Assembly (NCBI RefSeq): GCF_008329605.1
Contig: NZ_NPKO01000003.1
Span: forward strand, 248,001-312,000
Source: Mycolicibacterium sp. P9-64
GTDB lineage: Bacteria > Actinomycetota > Actinomycetes > Mycobacteriales > Mycobacteriaceae
Direction of reading: 5' to 3'
DNA: 64,000 nucleotides
Below the pieces are notes generated by a model. It was not told the DNA's origin, searched no databases, and was given only the letters and a program-made list of their open reading frames with translations. Shown one piece after another: positions 1-9,905 of the stretch (its first letter is position 1; the number at the start of each line of letters is the position of its first letter). The position numbers were made by a program, and so were the translations under genes.

Positions 1-1
1 C

Positions 2-652
2 ATCGCCGAGGGCATCTCGGTCAACGTCACGCTGATCTTCTCCGTCGAGCGCCACGAGGCCGTCATGGACGCCTACCTCGCGGGTCTGGAGAAGGCCAAG
101 GAGGCCGGCCACGACCTGAAGAAGATCCACTCGGTCGCCTCGTTCTTCGTCTCCCGCGTCGACACCGAGATCGACGCGAGGCTGGAGAAGATCGGCACCG
201 ACGAGGCTCTTGCGCTGCGCGGCCAGGCCGGTGTGGCCAACGCGCGGCTGGCATACAAGGCCTACGAGGACGTGTTCGTCGGCGGCGCACGATACGAGGT
301 GCTCAAGGCCGACGGAGGCCGCGTGCAACGCCCGCTGTGGGCATCGACCGGCGTGAAGAACCCCGACTACTCCGACACGCTGTACGTCACCGAGTTGGTG
401 GCGCCCAACACCGTGAACACGATGCCGGAGAAGACCATGGAGGCCGTCGCCGATCACGGCGTCGTCACCGGTGACACCATCTCGGGCACGGCGGAGGCGG
501 CGCAGGCGGTCTTCGACAAGCTGGAGGCCATTGGCATCGACCTCACCGACGTCTTCCTGGTTCTGGAGAACGAGGGCGTCGAGAAGTTCGAGAAGTCGTG
601 GCAGGAGCTGATCGACGCGACCCAGGGTCAGCTCGACGCAGCCGGCAAATGA
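2..652 (+). CDS. tal: Transaldolase (5'-truncated by window edge)
   Basis: Cytosolic enzyme of the non-oxidative pentose phosphate pathway that moves a dihydroxyacetone unit between sedoheptulose-7-P and glyceraldehyde-3-P. The reading frame is open from the first base and begins inside the conserved [11 protein letters not shown] strand of actinobacterial transaldolases; the 216 visible residues are the C-terminal part of a protein of about 370. The catalytic Schiff-base lysine should lie upstream or near the edge and is not claimed here. The stop codon overlaps the zwf start as ATGA, so zwf is translationally coupled. In M. tuberculosis the order is tkt-tal-zwf2-opcA-devB, so tkt is expected just outside the window. 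The identification rests on sequence similarity and context. Confidence 0.95.
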   Translation: MAEGISVNVTLIFSVERHEAVMDAYLAGLEKAKEAGHDLKKIHSVASFFVSRVDTEIDARLEKIGTDEALALRGQAGVANARLAYKAYEDVFVGGARYEVLKADGGRVQRPLWASTGVKNPDYSDTLYVTELVAPNTVNTMPEKTMEAVADHGVVTGDTISGTAEAAQAVFDKLEAIGIDLTDVFLVLENEGVEKFEKSWQELIDATQGQLDAAGK

Positions 653-2199
653 CCGAATCGGCTTCCGGCTGGACCAACCCGCTGCGGGACAAGCGAGACA
701 AGCGGTTACCCCGCATCGCGGGCCCGTGTGCGGTGGTCATCTTCGGGGTGACTGGCGACCTGGCCACCAAGAAGCTGATGCCGGCGATCTACGACCTCGC
801 CAATCGCGGGCTGCTTCCGCCAACGTTCTCGTTGGTCGGGTTCGGCCGTAGGGACTGGAGTGATCAGGACTTCGCCGACGTCGTACTCAAGGCCGTGCAG
901 GGGCACGCGCGCACGCCCTTCCGCCAGGAGGTCTGGGACCGACTGAGTGAAGGCATCCGCTTCGCGCAAGGCGAATTCGACGACGACAAGGCCTTCGAGC
1001 GGTTGTCGGAGACCCTGCAGAAGCTCGACGCCGAGCGCGGGATAGGGGGCAATCACGCCTTCTACCTGTCGATTCCGCCGAAGGCCTTCCCCTCGGTATG
1101 CGAGCAGCTGTTCAAATCCGGGCTGGCCAGACCCGAGGGCGACCGGTGGAGCCGCGTCGTGATCGAGAAGCCGTTCGGCCACGATTTGGACAGCGCCCGC
1201 TCGCTGAACAAGGTGGTCAACAGCGTCTTCCCCGAGACGTCGGTGTTCCGCATCGACCACTACCTCGGCAAGGAGACGGTGCAGAACATCCTTGCGCTGC
1301 GCTTCGCCAACCAGCTTTTCGACCCGATCTGGAATGCGCACTACGTCGACCACGTCCAGATCACCATGGCCGAGGACATCGGCCTCGGCGGGCGCGGCGG
1401 TTACTACGACGGTGTCGGCGCTGCCCGAGACGTCATCCAGAACCACCTCATGCAGCTGCTGGCGCTGACTGCGATGGAAGAGCCGGTCAGCTTCAAGCCA
1501 TCGGAGTTGCAGGCCGAGAAGATCAAGGTACTCTCGGCGACGCAGCTGGTGGAACCGTTGAGCGAGAACACCTCCCGCGGCCAGTACACCGCCGGTTGGC
1601 AGGGTGGCGAGAAGGTGGTCGGGCTGCTCGAGGAGGAGGGTTTCTCGACGACCTCCACCACCGAGACCTTCGCAGCCATCACCCTCGAGGTCGATACCCG
1701 GCGCTGGGCGGGCGTGCCGTTCTATCTGCGGACGGGAAAGCGGTTGGGCCGCAGGGTCACCGAGATCGCGCTGGTCTTCAAGCGTGCTCCGCATCTGCCG
1801 TTCGACGCCACCATGACCGACGAACTCGGCAAGAACGCGTTGGTGATCAGGGTGCAGCCCGACGAGGGCATCACGCTGCGGTTCGGCTCGAAGGTGCCGG
1901 GCCACGCCATGGAGGTCCGCGACGTCAACATGGACTTCTCCTACGGGTCGGCGTTCGCCGAGGACTCTCCGGAGGCCTACGAACGCTTGATCCTCGACGT
2001 GCTGCTCGGTGAGCCGTCGTTGTTCCCCGTGAACCAGGAGGTCGAATTGTCCTGGGAGATCCTCGATCCCGCGCTAGATCATTGGGCGGACCTCGACACC
2101 AAAGATGGCAAGCCCGATCCGTATGAGTCGGGCGGCTGGGGTCCGGACTCGGCGTTCGAGATGTTGCAGCGCACCGGCCGGGAATGGCGGCGGCCGTGA
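649..2199 (+). CDS. zwf: Glucose-6-phosphate 1-dehydrogenase
   Basis: Oxidises glucose-6-phosphate to 6-phosphogluconolactone, producing NADPH (or F420H2-independent reducing power) in the cytosol. The 516-residue protein has the nucleotide-binding GVTGDLA loop at about residues 33-39 and the substrate/catalytic signature RIDHYLGKE at about 201-209, both intact. The chosen ATG overlaps the tal stop (ATGA); an upstream in-frame start inside tal would add 17 residues unlike the family. Its own stop is the first base of a 32-bp tandem repeat that separates it from opcA. The length is normal for the long actinobacterial zwf. Confidence 0.97.
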   Translation: MTESASGWTNPLRDKRDKRLPRIAGPCAVVIFGVTGDLATKKLMPAIYDLANRGLLPPTFSLVGFGRRDWSDQDFADVVLKAVQGHARTPFRQEVWDRLSEGIRFAQGEFDDDKAFERLSETLQKLDAERGIGGNHAFYLSIPPKAFPSVCEQLFKSGLARPEGDRWSRVVIEKPFGHDLDSARSLNKVVNSVFPETSVFRIDHYLGKETVQNILALRFANQLFDPIWNAHYVDHVQITMAEDIGLGGRGGYYDGVGAARDVIQNHLMQLLALTAMEEPVSFKPSELQAEKIKVLSATQLVEPLSENTSRGQYTAGWQGGEKVVGLLEEEGFSTTSTTETFAAITLEVDTRRWAGVPFYLRTGKRLGRRVTEIALVFKRAPHLPFDATMTDELGKNALVIRVQPDEGITLRFGSKVPGHAMEVRDVNMDFSYGSAFAEDSPEAYERLILDVLLGEPSLFPVNQEVELSWEILDPALDHWADLDTKDGKPDPYESGGWGPDSAFEMLQRTGREWRRP

Positions 2200-2318
2200 T
2201 GAGCGCTTGCGCGAAGAACCGAGGGCACTGATGAGCGCTTGCGCGAAGAACCGAGGGCACTGATGAGCGCTTGCGCGAAGAACCGAGGGCACTGATGAGC
2301 GCTTGCGCGAAGAACCGA
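2197..2318 (+). repeat. 32-bp tandem repeat, three full units plus a partial fourth, between zwf and opcA
   Basis: Units begin at 2197, 2229 and 2261 and are identical; a fourth begins at 2293 and matches for about 26 bases before merging into the opcA ribosome-binding region. Each unit starts TGATGAGCGC and contains the near-palindromic core GCTTGCGCGAAG. The first unit begins exactly at the zwf stop codon. The same core appears in the pyrR-pyrB junction of this window. The structure resembles mycobacterial interspersed repetitive units in position (inside an operon) and in overlap with flanking stop/start codons; family membership has not been tested by a search. Confidence 0.95.
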
Positions 2319-2333
2319 AAGGCCCAGCCGTGA
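2199..2333 (+). other. Chain of four overlapping mini-ORFs linking zwf to opcA
   Basis: Each 32-bp repeat encodes a ten-codon reading frame, [10 protein letters not shown], with starts at 2199, 2231 and 2263. The stop of each overlaps the next start as TGATG, because a 33-base ORF on a 32-base period shares one base. The fourth ORF starts at 2295, reads [12 protein letters not shown] and stops at 2331-2333, overlapping the opcA GTG as GTGA. A ribosome could therefore terminate and restart from tal through opcA with no untranslated gap. Whether the peptides accumulate or the frames only keep ribosomes moving cannot be told from sequence. Confidence 0.6.
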
Positions 2334-3241
2334 TCGTCGACCTGGAAGCCACCACGACCAACGCGGTCAACAAGAAGCTCGACGGGATGCGCGAAGAAGG
2401 CGGCGCCTTCACCATGGCCAGGGTGCTGACCTTGGTCATCGCGCCCGACAGTGAGGCCATCCTCGAGGAGTCCATCGAGGCCGCCAACGCCGCCAGCCGT
2501 GAGCACCCCTGTCGGGTGATCGTGGTCTACGCCGTGGATCGCGATGCCGCAGCAGCCAAGCTGGATGCCCAGATTCGGGTGGGCCACGACGCCGGCGCAG
2601 GCGAGGTCGTCGTGCTCAAGCTGTCGGGACCGTTGGCCGCGCAGGCCAGTAGCGTCGTCACACCGTTCCTGCTGCCGGACACCCCGGTGGTGGCCTGGTG
2701 GCCCGACGTCGCTCCGCGGGTTCCCGCGCAGGATCCGTTGGGCCAGTTGGCGATCCGCCGGATCACCGATGCCACCTACGGCTTGGACCCCCTTGCCTGC
2801 ATCAAGAGCAGGTTGGAGGGCTACACCCCTGGCGATACCGACCTGGCCTGGAGCCGCGTCACGTCCTGGCGGGCGATGCTGACGTCGGCGCTGGATCAGG
2901 GGCCCTACGAACCGATCAAGTCGGCGCTGGTCTCGGGGTTGAAGGACGAACCTGCACTGGACGTCTTGGCAGGCTGGCTCGCCAGCCACATCGACGGCCC
3001 CGTGAAGCGCGCCGTCGGCGACCTGAAGGTCGAGCTGGTCCGCGAAAACGAGACCATCACGCTCAGCAGGCCGCAGGATGGCCGCACCGCGACCCTCACC
3101 CGCACCGCCAAACCGGCAGCCCTGCTCCCGTTGGCGCGCAGGGAAACCCGCGAGTGCCTGGCCGAGGACATGCGCAGGCTCGACGCCGACGAGATCTATT
3201 TGTCCGCACTGCAAGGCATCGACAAGGTGGAGTATGTCTAA
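2330..3241 (+). CDS. opcA: Glucose-6-phosphate dehydrogenase assembly protein OpcA
   Basis: OpcA is an accessory subunit needed for assembly or full activity of the dehydrogenase encoded next door (established in cyanobacteria; conserved beside zwf in actinobacteria). The 303-residue protein starts with the family N-terminus [18 protein letters not shown]. The GTG at 2330 is chosen because it reproduces that N-terminus, has GAAAGG about six bases upstream and overlaps the preceding mini-ORF stop as GTGA. A longer frame starting within the repeats would add nine unconserved residues. It overlaps pgl by eight bases at its 3' end. Confidence 0.95.
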   Translation: MIVDLEATTTNAVNKKLDGMREEGGAFTMARVLTLVIAPDSEAILEESIEAANAASREHPCRVIVVYAVDRDAAAAKLDAQIRVGHDAGAGEVVVLKLSGPLAAQASSVVTPFLLPDTPVVAWWPDVAPRVPAQDPLGQLAIRRITDATYGLDPLACIKSRLEGYTPGDTDLAWSRVTSWRAMLTSALDQGPYEPIKSALVSGLKDEPALDVLAGWLASHIDGPVKRAVGDLKVELVRENETITLSRPQDGRTATLTRTAKPAALLPLARRETRECLAEDMRRLDADEIYLSALQGIDKVEYV

Positions 3242-3974
3242 GCGGGTCATCGAGAAGTACCCCGACGCCGACGCTCTGGTCACCGCAGCGGGTGACCGTC
3301 TGGTGGGCGCCATCACTTCCGCCATCGATGCACGCGACGTCGCGTACGTCGTGCTGACGGGCGGCGGAACCGGCGTCAAGCTGCTCAAGCACGTCGGCAC
3401 CCATGGCGCCGCGATCGACTGGTCGAAGGTGCACCTGTTCTGGGGGGACGAGAGGTACGTGCCCTCGGACGACGACGACCGCAACGACAAGCAAGCCCGT
3501 GAAGCGCTGCTCGACCACATCGACGTGCCAGCGGCCAACGTGCACGCCATGCCGGCCAGCGACGGTGAGTTCGGCGACGACATCGACGCCGCCGCGCTGT
3601 TCTACGAGCAGGTCTTGGCCGCCACGGCCGCAGGCGACGCGCCCGCACCGGATTTCGACGTGCACCTTCTCGGCATGGGCGGCGAGGGCCACGTCAACTC
3701 GCTGTTCCCCCACACCGCTGCCGTCAGCGAGACCACCCGGCTGGTGGTCGGGGTCAACGACTCCCCCAAGCCACCACCGCGCCGTATCACCTTGACGTTG
3801 CCTGCCGTTGCGCGCTCGCGCGAGGTGTGGCTGGTGGTCGCCGGTGCGGAGAAGGCCGACGCCGTGGCTGCCGCCGTGGGCGGTGCGGCAGCGGTCGACG
3901 TGCCCGCGGCCGGTGCCGTCGGACGCGAGGCCACGGTGTGGCTTCTCGACGAAGCCGCCGCAGCGAACCTGTAA
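3234..3974 (+). CDS. pgl: 6-phosphogluconolactonase
   Basis: Hydrolyses 6-phosphogluconolactone, the product of Zwf, to 6-phosphogluconate. The 246-residue protein carries the sugar-phosphate isomerase-like motifs LTGGGTG near residue 45, FWGDERYVP near 70 and [15 protein letters not shown] near 145. The ATG at 3234 lies eight bases inside opcA, consistent with the tight operon. It corresponds to devB (Rv1445c) in M. tuberculosis. Length is normal and no anomaly was seen. Confidence 0.95.
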   Translation: MSKRVIEKYPDADALVTAAGDRLVGAITSAIDARDVAYVVLTGGGTGVKLLKHVGTHGAAIDWSKVHLFWGDERYVPSDDDDRNDKQAREALLDHIDVPAANVHAMPASDGEFGDDIDAAALFYEQVLAATAAGDAPAPDFDVHLLGMGGEGHVNSLFPHTAAVSETTRLVVGVNDSPKPPPRRITLTLPAVARSREVWLVVAGAEKADAVAAAVGGAAAVDVPAAGAVGREATVWLLDEAAAANL

Positions 3975-3984
3975 TACTGACCCC

Positions 3985-4377
3985 ATGGCAGACAAAGGCG
4001 TTGGCCAAGAGGGCGGTGCCCGCACGCGCCAGGCGTCGGGCAGGCAGCGCATCAGGACGTTGACTCAGGCCGCCCTGAACGCCGACGTGACGGTCGAGAT
4101 GGTGGAGACCATTCTCACCGACCTCGGTGGCACGCTTGCCGTCCTCGACAAGACGACCGTCGACATGGACTCCACGATGGACCGTTTCAACGAAACCATC
4201 ACCCGCATCGACGAATTGGCGCCGCGGCTGTTCGCCATGGTCGACCGTCTCGAGGCCATCGTGGAGCGCGTCGAGCGCATCGTTGGCGTCGGTGAATCGG
4301 TGGTGGCGCCGTGGGCGGCAACCGAGAACGCCGTGCGCGGCGCGGTCAACGCGATACGCAAGACCACCGGGCTGTAA
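3985..4377 (+). CDS. Conserved small mycobacterial protein of the zwf locus (Rv1444c position)
   Basis: A 130-residue soluble protein of unknown function. The charged N-terminal 35 residues are followed by a heptad-like helical stretch (about residues 35-105) rich in alternating hydrophobics and Asp/Glu/Arg, suggesting a coiled coil or helical bundle. It has no signal peptide or convincing membrane segment. It lies ten bases after pgl, in the position of Rv1444c, so it is conserved with the pentose-phosphate genes. The sequence TAATAC at 3972-3977, overlapping the pgl stop, is a possible -10 just before this start. Function is unassigned. Confidence 0.85.
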   Translation: MADKGVGQEGGARTRQASGRQRIRTLTQAALNADVTVEMVETILTDLGGTLAVLDKTTVDMDSTMDRFNETITRIDELAPRLFAMVDRLEAIVERVERIVGVGESVVAPWAATENAVRGAVNAIRKTTGL

Positions 4378-4391
4378 GGGATCGCGGTCGG

Positions 4392-5675
4392 GTGCGGTCG
4401 CCACTAGAGGTCCTGCCCACCGCCGACGGTGTCGGATTGCCGTGGGACGTTCCCGTCGACGACGCCGTGGCCGCCGTGGCATCGGCACGCGCCGCGTGCG
4501 GCGATTCGTTCGTGCTGCGCAGCGGCGGAACCCACTACCTGTTCACGTTCTCGCCGACCGGCGTCGAGTCGTTCTACGCCTTGGTGGAGGAGTCGGCGAG
4601 CAAGGGTGTTGCCGACTATCTGATGCTGCGGCGCAAGCTGCCCGACGAGCTGTTCGCCGGTAGGCGCACATTGCCAGGTTCGTTGTTCCGCCGCGATGAC
4701 GTGTCGTCCTACCTTGCCAATCTCGAGCATGCGCTCGACGCCACGGAGGCCGAGCTCGGCGAGCGCGGTTCGGTGGATCTGTTCGGCCTCACCCGGCGAC
4801 TCGGGCACCGGATGGGGCTGGCGTCGTGGGCCGCACCCGGCTGCGCCGACGGCGACGCATTCGAGCGGCTGGTCACCGCGTTCGACACGCTCGACGGGTC
4901 GGATGCGTTCGTGCACCCCGATGCCATGGCCGCGGTCGCGGCATCGGGGATGCACGACGAGCGGGCCGCCCTCGATGACGTCGCTGCCGTGATCGACGAG
5001 GCTCTCCGGCAGCATGATTCGCTACCGGCGGATGACGGACTGTTCGGCCGCATCGTTGACGCATGGGCGTCTGAGTCGGCGGAGGTGCGCACGCGCGGCG
5101 TCGCGATGGACGTGGCGCTGATTCACATCGCGTCGATGTCGAATCTGATGGCCGCGCTGGGCTGGGCCCTCGTCGACCTCCTGCTGCACCCAGCGCAGCT
5201 CGACCTCGTCGTCGGCGGTGACCGCGGCCTGGCTCAGCGGTGCGCGCTGGAGAGCACCCGGTTGGCGCAACGATCGATCATGGCCCGCGCCGTGCTGGAA
5301 CCGGTCGCGTTCGACACCGGCGACGGCGTCGTCGACGTCCCTGCGGGCTGGACCATCGCTACGCTGCTGCCCCTGCTCAACACGTCGGTGGCGCCGGGCC
5401 TGCAGCAGTGGGATCCCGACCGGTGGCACCGCTACCGCCTTGCCGATGAACGGGACCTGGCATCGCCGATGCTGGTGACGGCGTTCGGACACGGCAGGCA
5501 TTCCTGTCCCGCACAACCGTTCTCACTCGCCGCAATGACCTTGGCCATGACCCGCATCCTCGGCCGCTACGCCATGACACCCGGCTGGGGCGAGTATCCA
5601 CGGCCCGTCCCCGCACAGATCGGCGGCGTCGCGCGCTGCGCGGGGCCGTGTCCCGTCGCCTACGTGTTCCGCTGA
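4392..5675 (+). CDS. Cytochrome P450
   Basis: A 427-residue haem-thiolate monooxygenase-like protein. The haem loop FGHGRHSCPAQPFS near residues 370-383 supplies the cysteine ligand, and ESTR near residue 290 is the ExxR of helix K. The expected I-helix region (DVALIHIASMSNLMAALGW, about 240) lacks the usual acidic-alcohol pair (D/E-T), so oxygen activation may differ or the enzyme may be specialised. The GTG at 4392 follows the previous stop by 14 bases; no alternative gives a better N-terminus. It is the last gene of the strand run and converges on ppc with a 7-bp gap. No ferredoxin or reductase gene is adjacent, so redox partners must come from elsewhere. The substrate is unknown. Confidence 0.85.
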   Translation: MRSPLEVLPTADGVGLPWDVPVDDAVAAVASARAACGDSFVLRSGGTHYLFTFSPTGVESFYALVEESASKGVADYLMLRRKLPDELFAGRRTLPGSLFRRDDVSSYLANLEHALDATEAELGERGSVDLFGLTRRLGHRMGLASWAAPGCADGDAFERLVTAFDTLDGSDAFVHPDAMAAVAASGMHDERAALDDVAAVIDEALRQHDSLPADDGLFGRIVDAWASESAEVRTRGVAMDVALIHIASMSNLMAALGWALVDLLLHPAQLDLVVGGDRGLAQRCALESTRLAQRSIMARAVLEPVAFDTGDGVVDVPAGWTIATLLPLLNTSVAPGLQQWDPDRWHRYRLADERDLASPMLVTAFGHGRHSCPAQPFSLAAMTLAMTRILGRYAMTPGWGEYPRPVPAQIGGVARCAGPCPVAYVFR

Positions 5676-5682
5676 CGAAGGC

Positions 5683-8490
5683 TCAGCCGCTGTTGCGCAG
5701 GGCCGTGGCGAGCCCGCTCATGGTGAGCAGGATGCCGCGCTGGACCAGTTCCTCGGTGTCACCGGAACGGTAGCGCCGCAGCAGCTCGACCTGGAGGTGG
5801 TTCAGCGGTTGCAGGTACGGGAACCGGTTGAACACCGAACGGGCCAGCGCCGGATTGTCGGCGAGCAGGTCGTCGTGGCCGGTGATCAGCTTGTGCATCC
5901 GCAGCGTCCGTTGGTATTCGTCGACGATCTTGTCGAAGACCCTGTGCCGCAACGCTTCATCGTCGACCAACTCGGCGTACCGAGCGGCAAGACCCATGTC
6001 CGCCTTGGCGAGCACCTGCGCCATGTTGGACAGCACGGTCCTGAAGAACGGCCACCGCTGGTAGAGGTCGGCGAGCACCTCGAGCCGTGCCTCCGGCGTC
6101 TCCGGGCCAGCCGCGATCCAGTCCTCGAACGCCGCCCCGGTGCCGTACCAGCCTGGCAGCATGACGCGGCACTGGCTCCAGGCCAGCACCCACGGAATGG
6201 CCCGGAGGTCGGAGATCGACGTGGTCGGCTTGCGGGAGGCGGGGCGGCTGCCGATGTTCAGCGCCCCGATCTCGCTGAGTGGGGTGGATTCCTTGAAGTA
6301 CTCGACGAAACCCGGTGTCTCGTGCACCAGTTCGCTGTACGCCTTCTGCGCCCTTGCGGCCAGGTCGTCGAGCACCTCGTAGGCGGGGCCAGCCTCGTCA
6401 CCGAGGCCCTCGACGTCGAGCAGGGTCGACTCCAGCGTCGCGGCAAGCAGGGTCTCCAGGTTGCGGTGTGCCGTGCGCGGCTCGGCGTACTTGGCGGCGA
6501 TGATCTCGCCCTGTTCGGTCAGGCGCAGCGACCCCTTCACCGCTCCCGGCGGCTGCGCGAGGATCGCGTCATAGCTGGGCCCGCCGCCGCGACCGACGGT
6601 GCCGCCGCGACCGTGGAAGAGCCGCAACCGGATTCCGGTCTTGCGGGCCGACTCCACGAGATCCAGCTCCGCCCGATAGAGCGCCCAGTTCGCCGCGAGG
6701 TATCCGCCGTCCTTGTTGGAGTCGGAGTAGCCGAGCATGACCTCCTGGTGCTCACCACGAGCACGCACCAGCGCGCGGTAGAGCGGAAGGTCGAGCACCT
6801 CTTCGAGAATCGCCGATCCGCGTTGCAGGTCGTCGATGGTCTCGAAGAGCGGCACGATCCCGACGGGGCTGTACGGCTGGTCTACCGATGCGTCCAGCAG
6901 GCCGGCCTCCTTGAGCAGGATCGCCGCCTCGAGCATGTCCGACACGGACTGGCACATGGAGATGATGTAGTTGGGTACGGCGTTGGGCCCGAAGACCTTC
7001 ACCGCGCGGGCGCCCGCCGTCACGATGTCGAGCTCCTTGCGGGCGAGCTCGGACAGTTCGGCTCCGGGGCCGACGAGCGGCCTGCGCGTTGCCAACTCGG
7101 TGACGAGCACCTCGACGCGCTCGGACTCCGGCAGCGACAGGTAGTCGGAATGCACGCCGGCCCAGGCCAGTAGCTCGGCGACGACCTCCTCGTGCACGTC
7201 GGAGTTCTGCCGCAGATCCAGACCGGATAGGTGAAAACCGAAGACGCGCACGGCTTCCCGCAACCGTGCCAGTCGATCGTCGGCGAGCACCACACTACCG
7301 TTGGCGCGAAGGGAGGCGTCGATGACGTCGAGGTCGGCCAGCAGCTCCCCTGGTGTCTCGTAGCGCGGCATGCCCAGGTCGAGCATCTCCTCGGGCTGGC
7401 GGTCGAGGATCTCGGTGGCCGTCGCGGTGAGCCGGCCGTGCACGACCCGCAGTGCGCGCCGATACGGCTCGTCCGCTCGGGCGGGCTCAGCGCAGGTGTC
7501 GGCGAGGGCGGCCAGTTCGTCGCTGATCCGCACCAGCCGCACCGACATCGACAGCTCCTGCTCGAGCGCGGAGAGCTCGACGAAGTAGTGGCTCAGCGCG
7601 GTGTAGGCCGCACTGCCGGTGGCCAGCCGGACCACCTCGGCCGTGACGTTCGGGTTGCCGTCGCGGTCACCGCCGATCCACGAGCCCGGCCGCAGGATGG
7701 GTTCCTCGAGCAGCCCGGCATCCGGCCAGCGCGCCTGCAGTGCGGCCCTGACCTCGGCGTTCACCCTCGGGATGACCTCGAAGAAGGCTGCAGGGTAGTA
7801 GCGGAGCCCGGTCTCGATCTCGTCCTGAATCTTCAAGCGGGACAACCGGATCAGCGCGGTCTGCCACAGCACCAGGATGTGGCGGCGCAGTTCGAGTTCG
7901 ATGCTGCGGCCGTCGTCGGTCTGGCTGTGACCATGCGCGCGCAGCCGCATCAACTCGGTGATGCGGTGCTGGGTGTCGAACACGGTGCGGCGCCGGGTCT
8001 CGGTGGGATGCGCCGTGATCACGGGCGACACCAATGCGCCGGTGAGCGCGTCGGCGACCGTGGCGGAGTCGAGGTCGGCCGATTCCAGCTTCAGGTACGT
8101 CGACGCCAGGCTGCTGTTCTGTGGCGGCTCCCCCGAGGCGACGTGCACGGCGCGGCGGCGTTCCCTGTGGATGTCCTCGGCGACGTTGGCCAGCAGGGCG
8201 AAGTGGGTGAAGGCGCGGATGACCGGGATGGCGTCGTGCACGTCGATGCCGTCGAACAGGCCTGCAAGCTCGGCATGGTCGATCTCCGAACGGCGGACGC
8301 GGAATGACTCGACCCTGGCGCGCTCGATGAGATCGAACACCGCGTCGCCGTTCTGCTCGCGGACGGTGTCGCCGAGGATGGTGCCGAGCAGCCGAATGTC
8401 CTCACGCATCGGCTCGGTCGCCTCACGACCCACTTGCGTGCGGCGCACTGAGCCGATGGGTTCGAGCACGGTGTCGGAAGCATCGGCCAT
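5683..8490 (-). CDS. ppc: Phosphoenolpyruvate carboxylase
   Basis: Anaplerotic enzyme converting phosphoenolpyruvate and bicarbonate to oxaloacetate. The 935-residue protein is full length. The catalytic histidine lies in [11 protein letters not shown] (His near residue 161) and the glycine-rich [14 protein letters not shown] loop is near 605-620; a C-terminal NSG resembles the usual G-terminated tail of the family. It starts with ATG at 8490 after a 48-bp gap from the upstream secreted-protein gene. The neighbouring glycolytic genes (tpiA, pgk, gap) on the same strand place it at the triose/PEP node, as in M. tuberculosis. Confidence 0.97.
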   Translation of the reverse strand: MADASDTVLEPIGSVRRTQVGREATEPMREDIRLLGTILGDTVREQNGDAVFDLIERARVESFRVRRSEIDHAELAGLFDGIDVHDAIPVIRAFTHFALLANVAEDIHRERRRAVHVASGEPPQNSSLASTYLKLESADLDSATVADALTGALVSPVITAHPTETRRRTVFDTQHRITELMRLRAHGHSQTDDGRSIELELRRHILVLWQTALIRLSRLKIQDEIETGLRYYPAAFFEVIPRVNAEVRAALQARWPDAGLLEEPILRPGSWIGGDRDGNPNVTAEVVRLATGSAAYTALSHYFVELSALEQELSMSVRLVRISDELAALADTCAEPARADEPYRRALRVVHGRLTATATEILDRQPEEMLDLGMPRYETPGELLADLDVIDASLRANGSVVLADDRLARLREAVRVFGFHLSGLDLRQNSDVHEEVVAELLAWAGVHSDYLSLPESERVEVLVTELATRRPLVGPGAELSELARKELDIVTAGARAVKVFGPNAVPNYIISMCQSVSDMLEAAILLKEAGLLDASVDQPYSPVGIVPLFETIDDLQRGSAILEEVLDLPLYRALVRARGEHQEVMLGYSDSNKDGGYLAANWALYRAELDLVESARKTGIRLRLFHGRGGTVGRGGGPSYDAILAQPPGAVKGSLRLTEQGEIIAAKYAEPRTAHRNLETLLAATLESTLLDVEGLGDEAGPAYEVLDDLAARAQKAYSELVHETPGFVEYFKESTPLSEIGALNIGSRPASRKPTTSISDLRAIPWVLAWSQCRVMLPGWYGTGAAFEDWIAAGPETPEARLEVLADLYQRWPFFRTVLSNMAQVLAKADMGLAARYAELVDDEALRHRVFDKIVDEYQRTLRMHKLITGHDDLLADNPALARSVFNRFPYLQPLNHLQVELLRRYRSGDTEELVQRGILLTMSGLATALRNSG

Positions 8491-8538
8491 GTGTCCAGTA
8501 TCGACGCCCGCTGAACAACCCGCATGGTGAGGTTCGGC

Positions 8539-8922
8539 TCACGGTCCCGGCGCACCCACGGGAACGATCGGCTTGGCAGAGGTGGACGTGCTCGTCGGCG
8601 ACTCCGAGTGCGCGGCGGGCGGGGCCTTCCGCCCGTCGGGCATGACGATGGGCGTCGCCGATTCGACCCCGCTGCCAGCACTGTCGTCGGAACCGGAGAG
8701 GGAGTTCTGCGGCGGTGGCCAGTCCACGGCCGTCGGGGGCCAGCTGTCGCTGTTGCCCGATCCCGACGAGTCGCCGGGGGGCGGACATCCGGCGCCTGCC
8801 CCGAAGTCACCTGCGCCCGTGCAATCGGCAGCGGCGACCCCCGTCGGGAGCACGGCGACCCACCCCGCGACCACCACGGCTGCCAGGACCGCCCTTCGCG
8901 CGGATGTCCGAGACGCCCTCAC
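8539..8922 (-). CDS. Exported Ser/Pro/Gly-rich protein, coupled to the MspA-family gene
   Basis: A 127-residue protein of unknown function. Residues 1-32 form a signal peptide (Arg-rich start, hydrophobic VLAAVVVAGWVAVLPT, AAA-D cleavage site). The mature chain has two early cysteines (ADCTGAGDF and GAGCPPPG) and then a low-complexity Ser/Pro/Thr region likely to be unfolded. Its GTG overlaps the upstream porin-like gene's stop as GTGA, so the two are translationally coupled and probably work in the envelope together. No domain was recognised. Confidence 0.75.
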   Translation of the reverse strand: MRASRTSARRAVLAAVVVAGWVAVLPTGVAAADCTGAGDFGAGAGCPPPGDSSGSGNSDSWPPTAVDWPPPQNSLSGSDDSAGSGVESATPIVMPDGRKAPPAAHSESPTSTSTSAKPIVPVGAPGP

Positions 8923-9563
8923 AGCGAGAGGATGTCGCCGTAGGCGTTGACACTGTCATCGGACTTGTCGGTGTCGATCATCGCCGTGGCGAAGAACCGC
9001 ACGGATACCGCTCCGCCGCAGGCGTCGACCTTGACGTGGGCGTCGTGCACGACGATCTCGCCGGTGCGGCCCTTGAGCGCCTTCTTGCCGAGGCCCACGT
9101 TGGTGATGGTGCCTGGGAGCAGGTTGATCGACACGTTGCCACCGAGATCCGCGTAGGGGCCGATGTCGCTGAGGGCGTCGCCCGCGCCGAGGCCCGGGTT
9201 GATACCGATGTCGGCGTCTCCCCCGACGCTGCCGCCTTCACTGAGGTCGATCTGGCAGCCGAGTTGCAGGCCGAAGACCAGCGTGCCCGAGTTGACCGCG
9301 GCGGCACCGTTGCCCTCGATGGTCGCGGCGGCCTTGCCCGTCACGAATCCTTCTCTGGTGAAGGCAGTGGCGGCCATGTTCGGCACGGAGTTGATGGTCA
9401 TCCTGGTGAGCGCGGCGCTCAGGTGCCAACCGTCGTCGGTATCCGCCGACTGGGTCACGTCCGCGACGGGCAGCGGATCGGCTGCGGCAACGCCAGCACT
9501 CACACAGAGAAGTGCGGCGGTAAAGCCGCCAACACGCAGAAGTCCCAGCAGGTTCGCGGCCAC
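8919..9563 (-). CDS. MspA-family porin-like protein
   Basis: A 214-residue exported protein resembling MspA porins, which form octameric channels in the mycobacterial outer membrane. After a signal peptide (cleavage near AAA-DP, about residue 28) come family-like segments: DGWHLSAALTRMTINSVPN, the TREGFVTGKA turn, beta-strand repeats around LQLGCQIDLS and GGNVSINLLPG, and the C-terminal DDSVNAYGDILSL that parallels the SVTTYGEPW end of MspA. It is divergent from MspA, with two cysteines and a shorter constriction region, so channel activity is an inference. GTG 9563 is supported by a TAACAT element seven bases upstream of the predicted transcript start. Confidence 0.8.
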   Translation of the reverse strand: MAANLLGLLRVGGFTAALLCVSAGVAAADPLPVADVTQSADTDDGWHLSAALTRMTINSVPNMAATAFTREGFVTGKAAATIEGNGAAAVNSGTLVFGLQLGCQIDLSEGGSVGGDADIGINPGLGAGDALSDIGPYADLGGNVSINLLPGTITNVGLGKKALKGRTGEIVVHDAHVKVDACGGAVSVRFFATAMIDTDKSDDSVNAYGDILSL

Positions 9564-9570
9564 GGCGCCG

Positions 9571-9576
9571 ATGTTA
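9571..9576 (-). promoter_or_regulatory. Probable -10 element (TAACAT) for the MspA-family gene
   Basis: TAACAT fits the mycobacterial TANNNT -10 and places +1 one base before the GTG at 9563, giving an essentially leaderless transcript. No clear -35 is visible. Confidence 0.4.
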
Positions 9577-9638
9577 GGGGGCGCTGCTGAGTGATCCCTG
9601 GCCGTCGGCTGATGCCGGCCCAGCGGAGATGAAGAGTG

Positions 9639-9875
9639 CTAGGCGCCGTACTTGATCTGCAGCGCAACGCCGATGATCGAGACGACCCAGATGCCCGTGA
9701 CGAAGTACGTCAACCTGTCGAGGTTCTTCTCGACGACCGTCGAGCCCGAGAGGCTGGACTGAACGCCACCGCCGAACAGCGTGGACAAGCCGCCACCCTT
9801 GGCGCGGTGCAGCAACACCAACAACACCACCAAGATGCTGGTGACGATGAGGGTGATCTGCAGAGCGAAAACCAT
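9639..9875 (-). CDS. secG: Preprotein translocase subunit SecG
   Basis: Small membrane subunit of the SecYEG channel that aids SecA-driven protein export. The 78 residues form two transmembrane helices (about 3-25 and 52-73) around a cytoplasmic loop with the conserved GGLSTLFGGG glycine-rich segment. It lies 30 bases downstream of tpiA on the same strand, the usual actinobacterial order gap-pgk-tpiA-secG. Length is typical. Confidence 0.95.
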   Translation of the reverse strand: MVFALQITLIVTSILVVLLVLLHRAKGGGLSTLFGGGVQSSLSGSTVVEKNLDRLTYFVTGIWVVSIIGVALQIKYGA

Positions 9876-9905
9876 GAGCGCAAGAATACCGGGCGTCGTG
9901 CCGGT

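Noticed and set aside
706..1905. 399-codon frame antisense to zwf
   Set aside because: Mirror frame of a conserved enzyme; Arg/Gly/Val-rich composition and no start signal.
2197..2318. Possible CRISPR array, because of regular 32-bp periodicity
   Set aside because: The units are directly abutting with no unique spacers, and no cas genes are present.
1925..3583. Long open frame on the minus strand opposite opcA and pgl (over 550 codons)
   Set aside because: It is a GC-rich shadow of confidently assigned genes, of low complexity, partly made from the tandem repeats, with no family likeness.
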